The position numbers were made by a program, and so were the translations under genes. From assembly GCA_964474635.1 (NCBI GenBank), contig CAYYTT010000095.1, positions 1-15,515 on the forward strand: 15,515 bases of DNA. The letters are read 5' to 3'. The notes beneath the pieces were generated by a model that saw only the letters and a list, made by a program, of their open reading frames with translations, searched no databases and was not told where the DNA came from. Source of the stretch: CAYUYV01 sp964474635. Its GTDB lineage: Bacteria > Pseudomonadota > Alphaproteobacteria > JAJFIK01. Of the stretch, positions 7,216-14,921 are shown piece after piece; position 1 is the stretch's first letter; each line of letters starts with the position of its first letter.

Positions 7216-7240
7216 GCCCAGGGTAAACCTCGCCCTGGGT
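7216..7240. promoter_or_regulatory. Inverted repeat GCCCAGGG/CCCTGGGT between crtB and the SDR gene
   Basis: CCCAGGG (7217-7223) and CCCTGGG (7233-7239) form a perfect 7-bp inverted repeat with a 9-nt AT-richer centre (TAAACCTCG), in the middle of the divergent spacer. There is no T-tract on either side, which argues against a terminator and leaves a regulator binding site as the better guess. The rest of the 254-nt spacer (7095-7348) shows no gene and no clear promoter hexamers, although promoters for both directions should lie here. Confidence 0.3.
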
Positions 7241-7348
7241 GCCTTACCTCAAGTCCCGATTCGACGCGAATAGAACCATGACCGGACCGGTTGGGATCAG
7301 CCCGCCAAGCATCCCCACCCGGTCCCAGAACACGGCGAGACGCTGCCC

Positions 7349-8179
7349 ATGGACACCATAAGCACACTTAAGGGGAAACACGCCCTCGTGACCGGCGCGG
7401 GCGACGGCATTGGGGCCATGCTGGCGCGCGGTTTTGCCGGGCTCGGGATGACGGTTTTTGTCCAGGACATTCGCGCCGACGCGGCCGCAAGCATCGCCGC
7501 GCAGATCCAGGAGGCCGGCGGAACCGCCCGTCCCCTCGTCTTCGACGTCAGCGACCGGGACGCGGCCGATGCCGCCGCACAAGACCTGGCCCGGCAGGGC
7601 GTGACGCTCAGTGTTTTGTGGCTCAATGCCGGCGTCGGGGTGGGCTCGCCCATCGTCGCGGGCAAGGCGAACGCCGTGGAGTGGGCCTATGCGGTAAATG
7701 CCATCGGTGTGATCTGGACCGCTCAAGTGTTCCGCCTACTGATGGATCCGTCCAATGGGGACCCCGGGCCGCGCCATGTGGGCATCACGGCCTCAACGGC
7801 AGCCCTGCGCCGCCCGATCGGCCCTTTTCCGCTTTATGCGGCCACAAAACACGCGACCTTCGCCATTGCCGAGGCCCTTCAGGAAGAACTCGCCGGCGAC
7901 GGGATCGGCGTGACCATCCTATGTCCGGGCCTGCTCAACACGAATATCTGGGACGGCGCCAGGGCACGGCCGGACCGGTTCGGCGGCGTGCGCCGGATGG
8001 ATCCGGCGGTCTCCACCCAGTGGCGCGAGGCCAAGAGCCCGCAGGCCATGTGGCCCCATATCCTGCGCACCTTGGAGGCGGGCGGAGGCTACCTTGTCTG
8101 CGCGACCGACGACGGGGACACGCGGGCCGCCTTTGATGCCCGCGCCGAGGCCATCCGGGCATCCATCGTGGAGATTTGA
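7349..8179 (+). CDS. Short-chain dehydrogenase/reductase (SDR)
   Basis: A 276-residue classical SDR of unknown substrate. The cofactor loop is TGAGDGIG (15-22). Asp40 at the end of the second beta strand suggests NAD(H) preference. Further motifs are DV (66-67), NAG (93-95), catalytic Ser149 in TAST, and Tyr163-Lys167 (YAATK), then the CPG turn (192-194). It stands alone: divergent from crtB across a 254-nt spacer and convergent with trkA. Nothing in the context identifies its substrate; a link to carotenoid tailoring is possible only by proximity. The ribosome binding site is weak (GGCGAGACG region), but the N-terminus fits the family well. Confidence 0.85.
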   Translation: MDTISTLKGKHALVTGAGDGIGAMLARGFAGLGMTVFVQDIRADAAASIAAQIQEAGGTARPLVFDVSDRDAADAAAQDLARQGVTLSVLWLNAGVGVGSPIVAGKANAVEWAYAVNAIGVIWTAQVFRLLMDPSNGDPGPRHVGITASTAALRRPIGPFPLYAATKHATFAIAEALQEELAGDGIGVTILCPGLLNTNIWDGARARPDRFGGVRRMDPAVSTQWREAKSPQAMWPHILRTLEAGGGYLVCATDDGDTRAAFDARAEAIRASIVEI

Positions 8180-8210
8180 GCCGGCGCGCCGTGTTGGAAC
8201 CCGTGACATT

Positions 8211-8229
8211 CCGCGGGTGTACCCTGCGG
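8211..8229. terminator. Weak hairpin between convergent SDR and trkA genes
   Basis: CCGCGGG and CCTGCGG can pair as a 7-bp stem (one G-T pair) around a 5-nt loop in the 70-nt space between two convergent stop codons. Neither strand has a T-run after it, so Rho-independent termination is doubtful. Confidence 0.2.
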
Positions 8230-8249
8230 CAATTGGGCGCGAAGGGCAG

Positions 8250-9623
8250 TCAGAAATATTCGAGGCTGACCCGGAACATGGCCTCGACCTTTCTGACGAC
8301 CGATCGCACGGCGAACAAAATGACCCTGTCGCCCTTATGGATAATGAAGTCCGGATCCGGCATGTGGACGTCCTTGCCGCGCACGATGGCACCAATGACG
8401 ATGCCCGGGTGCAGGCGCGCCTCCGCGAGGGGACGGTCCACCAGGGTGGACGTTTCCAGGGCCTCCGCCTCGATGACTTCCCCTGCCCCATTGCCGATGG
8501 AATGGAGCCCTTTGATGCGGCCCTTGCGGACATATTGCAGGATGGTCGACACGGTGATGCTGCGCGGATCGAGATAGGCCCCAAGATCGAGCGATTCGAG
8601 CAGATCACCGTAGGCCTGCTCATTGATCAAGGTGATCGTCCTCCGGGCGCCGAGCTTACGGGCCATCAGTGAGGTGAGGATATTCACCTGATCATTGTTC
8701 GTCACCGTAACGACGGTTTCGGTGTCCTGCACACCCGCCTCGCGCAGGAGTGCCTGGTCAAGCCCGCTGCCCAGCAGGACGACCGTCCGGCCCAGCCGGT
8801 CCGCCGCCCCTTCGGCCTTGTCCTTGGACTGTTCGATCAATTTGACCTTGGCCCCATGGCGCCGCTCCAACCCTTGGGCCACATAAACGCCGATGTTTCC
8901 GCCGCCGACCACGATGACCCTGTGGGCTTCCTGTTCCTCGTGGCCGAATAGGCGCAAGGTCTCCGCCACTTCCTCCTGGGGCGCGACGAAGTAAACCTCA
9001 TCGCCGGTCTCGATGGGGTCGCTCAAGGCGGGCACAAAGAACCGGCCCGCCCGATTGATGGCCAAGACCGTGAATCGACGGCCGGGGAAGGTCTCACGCA
9101 ACTGGTCGACGGGCGTGTTCGAAACGGGCGAGCCCTCCAGGATCCGAACGCCGACCATCTGCACCCGCCCTTTAGCGAAATCCACGGTCTCAAAAGCGCC
9201 TGGAATACGCAGGCGGCGCAGCACGGCGCGGCCCACTTCCTTTTCCGGCGAGATGATCACGTCGATGGGCATGTTATCGCTGCTGAAGAGGTGCCCGCAG
9301 CCTTCCTCCAGATAGGCCTGAGCCCGCACCCGGGCGATCTTGCGCGGCACGGAAAACAGCGAATGGGCGACCTGGGTCGCGATCATGTTGATTTCATCGG
9401 AATGGGTCACGGCAATGAGCATGTCCGCGTCCACGGCCCCCGCCTGCTCCAGGACATGGGGGTGGGCGCCGTGGCCGACGATCCCGCGCACATCGAGCAC
9501 TTCCTGGAGGCGCTGAACGAGGCGCGGGTCAAGGTCGATGACGGTGACATCGTTGTCCTCGCCGGCCAAGGCACGGGCGATCCCGGATCCGACGCGGCCG
9601 GCACCGCAGATGATGACTTTCAT
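8250..9623 (-). CDS. trkA: Trk system potassium uptake protein TrkA
   Basis: Cytoplasmic NAD-binding regulator that gates the TrkH/TrkG potassium channel. The 457 residues show the full duplicated architecture: RCK-N (1 to about 120; GAGRVGSGIA glycine loop at 7-16, acidic VIDLD at 28-32), RCK-C (about 145-228), a second RCK-N (about 234-350; VVGGGNIGVYVA, 238-249) and a second RCK-C (about 380-457). Length is normal for TrkA. It is the last gene of the ntrY-ntrX-trkA run, 126 nt after ntrX, a spacer long enough for its own signals. That spacer holds a CCGGGC/GCCCGG stem (9694-9712) without a T-tract. GGAAGG lies about 11 nt before the ATG. The channel subunit is not in the window. The trkA position next to ntrX is typical for alphaproteobacteria. 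Confidence 0.95.
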   Translation of the reverse strand: MKVIICGAGRVGSGIARALAGEDNDVTVIDLDPRLVQRLQEVLDVRGIVGHGAHPHVLEQAGAVDADMLIAVTHSDEINMIATQVAHSLFSVPRKIARVRAQAYLEEGCGHLFSSDNMPIDVIISPEKEVGRAVLRRLRIPGAFETVDFAKGRVQMVGVRILEGSPVSNTPVDQLRETFPGRRFTVLAINRAGRFFVPALSDPIETGDEVYFVAPQEEVAETLRLFGHEEQEAHRVIVVGGGNIGVYVAQGLERRHGAKVKLIEQSKDKAEGAADRLGRTVVLLGSGLDQALLREAGVQDTETVVTVTNNDQVNILTSLMARKLGARRTITLINEQAYGDLLESLDLGAYLDPRSITVSTILQYVRKGRIKGLHSIGNGAGEVIEAEALETSTLVDRPLAEARLHPGIVIGAIVRGKDVHMPDPDFIIHKGDRVILFAVRSVVRKVEAMFRVSLEYF

Positions 9624-9749
9624 GGCAATCGGACCTTCCGTGGACGCCCCGAACCCTCGCCGGTCGAGGCACGCTCCAAGCTATGCCGCCGCGCCGGGCA
9701 GCTTCCGCCCGGGGACCGACCGGGCCCAAACGGCGCGTCCCGTTCCGAC

Positions 9750-11147
9750 TTACTCTTCGGCGCTGGCGCGGCCGCTTGGGGTCACGCCGAGGGATTTGAG
9801 TTTGCGATGGAGTGCGGAGCGCTCCATGCCGATAAAGCCGGCGGTGCGCGAGATGTTGCCGCCGAAACGATTGATCTGGGCAATGAGATAATTGCGCTCA
9901 AAAGCTTCCCGCGCTTCGCGCAAGGGCAGGGAAATGATGTGCTCGTTATCACTGCCATTGCCGACGCTCGGGGTCGAGGCACCGACTTCCGTGGGCAAAA
10001 GATCAGCCGAAATCACCCCGTCATTGTCCTCCGAGGCGAGGATCAGCAGCCGTTCCACGGTATTGCGCAGTTGGCGGACATTGCCCGGCCAGTGGTGGGT
10101 CTGCAGCGCCGCCATGGTGTCCGCGCCGATCTTGCGCCGAGGCAGGCCCGCCGTGGTCACAAGCCGGTCCATGAAGTAATCCACCAGCAGGGGAATGTCG
10201 TCACGCCGCTCCGCGAGGCTGGGAACCTGGATGGGCACCACATTGAGGCGGTGGTAGAGGTCTTCCCGGAAGCGGCCAGCGCCCATTTCCTGGACCAGAT
10301 CCTTGCTGGAGGAACTCATGAAGCGCACATCGACATAGACTTCCGGACCGCCGCCGACCCGGCGGAAGGTCTGGTCCACCAGCACACGCAGGATCTTGCC
10401 CTGGGTTGCCAGCGGCATGTCGCCCACTTCGTCGATGTAAAGCGTGCCGCCATGGGCCAGTTCGAGGGCGCCGACCTTATGGGGCGTGCCCTCCCCGCCC
10501 TCGACGCCAAAAAGCTCGATCTCCATGCGTTCGGGCGAGATCGTGGCGGCGTTGATGGCCAGGAATGTGCCCGCCGACCGGCGCGATTTGTGATGGATCT
10601 GGCGCGCCACAAGCTCCTTACCGCTGCCCGACGGGCCGGTGATGAGGATCCGCCCGTTGGTCGGGGCGGCCTTCTCGATGTTCTGGCGCAGATGGGCCAT
10701 GCAGGCGGTCTCCCCGAGGAGACTATCCTGGGTTCCGGCTCGCAAACGCAAATCCCGGTTTTCGCTGCGCAGCTTGCGGTTTTCCAGCGCGCGCTCGACC
10801 ACAAGAAGCAAGCGATCCGAGTTGAATGGCTTTTCCACAAAGTCGTAGGCACCGATCTTGATGGCCGTGACGGCCGTCTCGATGGTCCCGTGGCCGGAGA
10901 TAATGATCACGGGCAGGTCGGCGTGTTCCTTTTTCACCGTCTCCAGAATTTCAATGCCGTCCATCCGGCTGCCCTGGAGCCAGATGTCGAGGATCAGCAG
11001 GGAGGGTTGGCGCGAGCGGATTTTTTCCAGCGCCTCGTCGGAGTCGCTAGCCACCCGCGTTTCATAGCCCTCGTCGTCCAAAATCCCGGAGACGAGTTCC
11101 CGAATGTCCGCCTCATCGTCGACGATCAATACATCATCGGGCTTCAT
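9750..11147 (-). CDS. ntrX: Nitrogen-regulation response regulator NtrX
   Basis: Response regulator of the NtrY kinase, 465 residues in three domains. The receiver (about 5-120) has the acidic pair at 10-11, phospho-acceptor Asp54, Ser84 and Lys107. The AAA+ domain (about 143-375) keeps Walker A GPSGSGKE (171-178), Walker B GGTLYIDEVGD (233-243), the arginine-finger segment GRFREDLYHRL (291-301) and WPGNVRQL (353-360). The Fis-type helix-turn-helix is at about 428-453. Where sigma-54 activators carry GAFTGA this protein has GVEGGEGTPHK (214-224), so it should not remodel sigma-54 polymerase; loss of this loop is a known trait of alphaproteobacterial NtrX. It starts 15 nt after the ntrY stop, behind a weak GGAAAA site, and is probably co-transcribed with ntrY. 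Confidence 0.95.
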   Translation of the reverse strand: MKPDDVLIVDDEADIRELVSGILDDEGYETRVASDSDEALEKIRSRQPSLLILDIWLQGSRMDGIEILETVKKEHADLPVIIISGHGTIETAVTAIKIGAYDFVEKPFNSDRLLLVVERALENRKLRSENRDLRLRAGTQDSLLGETACMAHLRQNIEKAAPTNGRILITGPSGSGKELVARQIHHKSRRSAGTFLAINAATISPERMEIELFGVEGGEGTPHKVGALELAHGGTLYIDEVGDMPLATQGKILRVLVDQTFRRVGGGPEVYVDVRFMSSSSKDLVQEMGAGRFREDLYHRLNVVPIQVPSLAERRDDIPLLVDYFMDRLVTTAGLPRRKIGADTMAALQTHHWPGNVRQLRNTVERLLILASEDNDGVISADLLPTEVGASTPSVGNGSDNEHIISLPLREAREAFERNYLIAQINRFGGNISRTAGFIGMERSALHRKLKSLGVTPSGRASAEE

Positions 11148-11162
11148 TGGTTTTCCGTTGTG

Positions 11163-13652
11163 TTACGCCGTGTTGCGAAAAGCCGGGAAGCTCAGCCGGA
11201 CCATGGCGCCGACGGGACGACCGCTGCTCACGCCATCGGTCAGCCTGACAAAGCCGTCGTGGTCTTCCATGATTTTCTTCACGATGGCCAGTCCCAAGCC
11301 GGTACCCTTATCCCGTGTGGTCATGTAGGGCTCCGTCAGACGGTGACGGTCGGTCTTGGGCAAGCCGCACCCATTATCCGTTACTGAGATGTCGATGCGC
11401 CCCTGATCCACGCTGAGCTTCACAACCACGCGGCCGCGCTCGCCGTGGATGGGATCCTTGGACAGGCGCTGTTCGATGGCCTCGGACGCATTTTTCAGCA
11501 CATTGATCATGGCCTGGCTGATCTGCCGGGCATCGCATTCGACCACGATGGCGCGGTCTGGCAGATCGGCGACAAAATCGATGTCGGCATTGCCCACCCG
11601 CTGGAGGAAGGTCGCCTGACGCACCAGTTCGGTAATGTCCGAAGGGCCCATGACCGCTTCGGGCATGCGGGCGAAAGACGAAAACTCGTCGACCATCCGG
11701 CCGATATCGTTCACCTGACGGATGATCGTATCGGTGCACTGCTCGAAGATTTCCGGTTGGGAGAGCACTTCCTTGCGATATTTGCGGCGCAGTCGCTCGG
11801 CCGAGAGCTGGATGGGCGTCAGCGGGTTGCGGATTTCGTGGGCAATGCGCCGGGCCACATCGGCCCAGGCCGACATGCGCTGGGCCGCCACGAGGTCCGT
11901 GACATCGTCGAAGGTCAGCACGAAGCCTTTGCTCTCCTCCGCGCCCGAGTCCGAAGTCAGGCGCACAATGAAATTCCGCACGGCCCCATCGACCGGCACA
12001 TCCACATGGATGGGGCCGTCTTCCGTGCTCGTTGCCTTGTCGAGGCGGCCCTCAAGGGCCGGGATCTCGCGTTCGAGGTAACGCCCCATGAGCTCGTGTT
12101 CGCTCAGGCCCAGCATGGTGCAGGCGGAGCTGTTCATCAGCGTGACCCGGCCGCGCCAGTCCAGACCGATGACACCCGCGCGCACGCCGGACAGGACCGC
12201 CTCCGTGAAGCGCCGGCGCCGGTCCGACTGGCGGTTGGCCGTGATCAGTTCATCGCGCTGGGCTTCAAGATCGGCCGCCATCTGATTGAAGGTGTGGCCG
12301 AGCATGGCGATCTCGTCGTCCCCCGGCGTCACAAGGACCCTCGCGCTCAAGTCGCCCTGGGATATCAGGCTCGCCGCATCGGCAAGCGCCCCCACCGGCG
12401 CCGCGATCCGCCGGGCCTGGAACACGCCCCAGACGGCCGCACCGGAAAGAACAATCATGGCGATCAGGAGATAACTCGAGCCATAGATCGCCTTGAAGTA
12501 CCCCCGTTCGCCGACGAATTGCTGGTACTTGGCGTGCGTCGCGTTCGTCTCATCGAGACTTTTCATCGTCGCCGTGGCTTCGGATTTGATCATCAAAATA
12601 AAGATATCGCGCCCATCCCATGTGGAGACCTGGGACCACAGCGACCCGTTCAGCTTGGCAACAACGGCGATTTCCCCGCCCGGCCGGTCATAACGAATCT
12701 GGGGATAGGATTCCGCGGCAGCGAACACCGAGGCGGGCAGTAGCTTTATCAATGCATTGGGATCGCTCGATACCACCGCGGACACGATGCGCGAGTTGTC
12801 GTTCTGGACGATGTGGATCGCGTCCAATCCGAGCAGTTCGGCCCGATCAACGAGCAACTCTTCAAACGCGACGCGGTCCCGTTTGAACATGTCGAGATTG
12901 GAGTCCAATTGCTTGACGAGAACCGTCGCGGTGTCGCGCAGGGTTTGATCCGTGCGCTGCTCGTAACTGTTCACCACCATCGTGGCGTTGTTAAACATCA
13001 GATCGGTCGACTCGGTGAACCAACTTTCAATCGAGTAGAACAAAAGGAGTGCGAACAGCCCGCAGGCCAGGATGGGCATCGCGGCGATGGACGAGAACTG
13101 AAACATGAAATCGCCCGACAGCCGTGAGCCGGGCTTGTCTTTCATGGGGCCAACAAAGAACTGGGCGACCACCCAGCACGCAACCCCGATCAAAGCCAGA
13201 GCAAGCAGACCCATGACCGTGACCATGCCGGCGATCATCCAGGCGGACCGGGTGCCGGGCACAAATTTGCTGATCAGGCTGCCGCTGATGATGGACAGGC
13301 CAATCGTGGCGATGACCAAAAGGCTGCTCAGAACGGTGACGACCCAGCGCGGCTGGCTTGCCGAGGCCCAGGAGAAAAGCCCCTTTTCGTCACGCAGTTC
13401 CCGCTGAGTGAAAAAGGCGAAAACCTTGGTGATCGGAGCAAAGGACAGACGCGCCAGGCCCGGACCCTGACGCGGCAGCAAAGGCCGGCGCCGGACCATC
13501 CGCTTACGCGCCGGGGCAGCATCGCCAGGGCGCGGTTTGCCAGCCTGACGCTCCATTTTCTGGATCGGCTTTTTTCCGTTTTTGGGTGCTTGCCCCGGGG
13601 GCGGACGGCGCCCTGCCCTCGATGACGATCCTTGCATCAGCCCTGTTCCCAC
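11163..13652 (-). CDS. ntrY: Membrane sensor histidine kinase NtrY
   Basis: Transmembrane kinase phosphorylating NtrX, linked in relatives to nitrogen or redox and envelope signals. The 829 residues contain a basic, Pro-rich cytosolic tail (1 to about 70), membrane helices at about 103-125, 137-166 and 188-207, a periplasmic sensor of roughly 180 residues, a fourth helix (392-413), HAMP (about 410-465), PAS (about 475-590), and a kinase core. The H-box is RRIAHEIRNPLTP with His605; the N-box includes Asn717 and Asn721; G1 is DNGCGLP (759-765) and G2 is GTGLGLAI (783-790). All catalytic elements are present. The start shown is GTG at 13652 (GGGAG about 10 nt upstream); ATG at 13637 is nearly as good, and ATGs at 13556 and 13499 would remove much of the basic tail. 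It sits 213 nt after the NtrC-like gene, ahead of ntrX. Confidence 0.94.
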   Translation of the reverse strand: MGTGLMQGSSSRAGRRPPPGQAPKNGKKPIQKMERQAGKPRPGDAAPARKRMVRRRPLLPRQGPGLARLSFAPITKVFAFFTQRELRDEKGLFSWASASQPRWVVTVLSSLLVIATIGLSIISGSLISKFVPGTRSAWMIAGMVTVMGLLALALIGVACWVVAQFFVGPMKDKPGSRLSGDFMFQFSSIAAMPILACGLFALLLFYSIESWFTESTDLMFNNATMVVNSYEQRTDQTLRDTATVLVKQLDSNLDMFKRDRVAFEELLVDRAELLGLDAIHIVQNDNSRIVSAVVSSDPNALIKLLPASVFAAAESYPQIRYDRPGGEIAVVAKLNGSLWSQVSTWDGRDIFILMIKSEATATMKSLDETNATHAKYQQFVGERGYFKAIYGSSYLLIAMIVLSGAAVWGVFQARRIAAPVGALADAASLISQGDLSARVLVTPGDDEIAMLGHTFNQMAADLEAQRDELITANRQSDRRRRFTEAVLSGVRAGVIGLDWRGRVTLMNSSACTMLGLSEHELMGRYLEREIPALEGRLDKATSTEDGPIHVDVPVDGAVRNFIVRLTSDSGAEESKGFVLTFDDVTDLVAAQRMSAWADVARRIAHEIRNPLTPIQLSAERLRRKYRKEVLSQPEIFEQCTDTIIRQVNDIGRMVDEFSSFARMPEAVMGPSDITELVRQATFLQRVGNADIDFVADLPDRAIVVECDARQISQAMINVLKNASEAIEQRLSKDPIHGERGRVVVKLSVDQGRIDISVTDNGCGLPKTDRHRLTEPYMTTRDKGTGLGLAIVKKIMEDHDGFVRLTDGVSSGRPVGAMVRLSFPAFRNTA

Positions 13653-13865
13653 CCTGTCCCGTCTCCCGGCGTCGGCGGCGACATGAGGGGGCGCGCCATC
13701 GCCGGGTGCCGAAAGAGCTTCCGGCGCCCGCGTCCAAAAAGCTCACATTCGACACAATTCTCGAAAAGGCAAAGTATCACACCTGTTGCTAAATTGCTAC
13801 AGTGGTCACGACTGTCTTTGTTTGTCCAGACCTCATTTTTCCTAGCTGGACTTATGCACAGATGT
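13653..13865 (-). promoter_or_regulatory. AT-richer leader with possible ntrYX promoter
   Basis: The 213-nt spacer between the NtrC-like gene and ntrY has an AT-rich core (about 13740-13860) that stands out from the GC-rich surroundings. On the minus strand TGTGATACT (-10 hexamer at 13773-13778) reads as an extended -10 element; the matching -35 (TGTAGC) is poor. GTCCAG (13824-13829) and CTGGAC (13846-13851) form a 6-bp inverted repeat upstream of it and could be an operator. No T-tract follows that repeat on the minus strand, so it is not an obvious terminator of the upstream gene. The layout suggests ntrYX is transcribed separately from dusB. Confidence 0.35.
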
Positions 13866-14918
13866 TCAAGTCGCTCTTCGATTGGTGTCGAGTTCAAGGT
13901 CGTGCAACTTCTTGCGCAAAGTATTGCGGCTGACGCCCAAAAGATGCGCGGCGCGGACCTGATTGCCCCGGGTGGCGGCGAGGCACAGCCGAAACAATGG
14001 CCGCTCCACCTCGCGCAAAACCCGCTCATAAAGCCCTGGCGGGGGAAGCGCGTCGCCGTGGAGCGCGAAGAAGTGCCGAAGGTGGCCTTCGACCGCCTCC
14101 GACAGACTGCCCGGCCGGTCCGGCCGGCCCAGATAATCACCGGCCAGCGCCGCCACCACGGCCCCTTGCGGCACCGGTTCGGCCGGAAAGCGCGCAGCAA
14201 GGCGCTGAACCACACGCACCATCTCGCTCAAATTTCCGCGCCAGGTGTGGGCCTTGAGGGCGTGGAGCGCGTCCGGGTCGACGGGGCCGCAAGAAACACC
14301 GTCGGCCCGCAACTGCGCCTGAATGCCGGCCGCGAGCGCCGGCACGTCCTCAAGCCGGTCGCGCAGGCTCGGCAGATCGATGCGCACAACGCGCGTCGTC
14401 GCAAACAACGCCGTGAGGACCTCCGGCTCCTCGCTGAAGGCGCGCGCCGATCCCATCAGACGCACAGCGCTCCGTCCCGCCCGCTGATCATCACCCCGGC
14501 GCAGAGCGACCAAGACCGAGGCCAGAAGGGCCCGCGCCGTCACATGGAGGTCGTCGAGCCCGCGCAGGAACAAGGTGCCCCCCGTGGCCGCCCGGATCCA
14601 GCCGCGTGGCTCCCCCCTGGCCACCGCCTCGGCGTCCGGGCCCACGAGGTCGCGCAGGAAGGCGGTGGCCGCATCCGACCCACCCAGACGGTTTGGCGCC
14701 TTGACGGATGCAAAGGGCCCCCGGGCGTTGCGGGAACGGTCATGGATTGCGCGGGCCACCACCTGCTTGCCGGTGCCTTTTTCGCCCACCAGCAACACCG
14801 GGTCGTCCCCGGCGACGCACGCCCGAAAGTGTTCCGCCTGATGACGAATGAGCGCCGAGTGCCCCAGCAGGGGCCATGGCAGATCCCGGCTCTCCTGGTC
14901 CGTAATGTCCATGATCAC
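13866..14918 (-). CDS. Receiver-less, ATPase-degenerate NtrC-like DNA-binding protein
   Basis: A 350-residue protein at the position where ntrC normally lies. Its C-terminal Fis-type helix-turn-helix, GNQVRAAHLLGVSRNTLRKK (318-337), is strongly NtrC-like. The rest aligns to a sigma-54 AAA+ domain but is degraded. Walker A GEKGTGKQ (45-52) is intact. The GAFTGA region reads PDAEAVARG (94-102). Walker B is GGTLFLRG (113-120), with Arg-Gly replacing the Asp-Glu pair. The GRFREDLYYRL arginine-finger motif is replaced by EVLTALFATTRVV (166-178), and WPGNVREL has become WRGNLSEM (226-233). No receiver precedes it: the domain begins within 20 residues of the start. The frame is unbroken, so it seems maintained. 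GAGGGG ends 5 nt before the ATG and overlaps the dusB stop; the two genes are 3 nt apart. Probably binds DNA without activating sigma-54; function is unknown. Confidence 0.85.
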   Translation of the reverse strand: MIMDITDQESRDLPWPLLGHSALIRHQAEHFRACVAGDDPVLLVGEKGTGKQVVARAIHDRSRNARGPFASVKAPNRLGGSDAATAFLRDLVGPDAEAVARGEPRGWIRAATGGTLFLRGLDDLHVTARALLASVLVALRRGDDQRAGRSAVRLMGSARAFSEEPEVLTALFATTRVVRIDLPSLRDRLEDVPALAAGIQAQLRADGVSCGPVDPDALHALKAHTWRGNLSEMVRVVQRLAARFPAEPVPQGAVVAALAGDYLGRPDRPGSLSEAVEGHLRHFFALHGDALPPPGLYERVLREVERPLFRLCLAATRGNQVRAAHLLGVSRNTLRKKLHDLELDTNRRAT

Positions 14919-14921
14919 CCC

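Noticed and set aside
7441..7456. Copy of the repeat arm (GCTCGGGATGACGGT) inside the SDR gene
   Set aside because: The 15-nt match encodes the conserved LGMTV strand of the SDR fold and does not extend into the rest of the repeat; taken as coincidence.
9694..9712. CCGGGC/GCCCGG hairpin between ntrX and trkA as a terminator
   Set aside because: There is no T-tract on either strand, and short GC stems are expected by chance at this base composition.
9291..11387. 698-codon plus-strand open frame opposite ntrX and trkA
   Set aside because: Antisense shadow; the minus strand holds complete receiver, AAA+ and RCK motifs.
13866..14918. Calling the NtrC-like gene a pseudogene
   Set aside because: The frame is unbroken for 350 codons, has a good ribosome binding site, keeps Walker A and a near-consensus DNA-binding domain, and is coupled to dusB. 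Decay without selection should have damaged these too.
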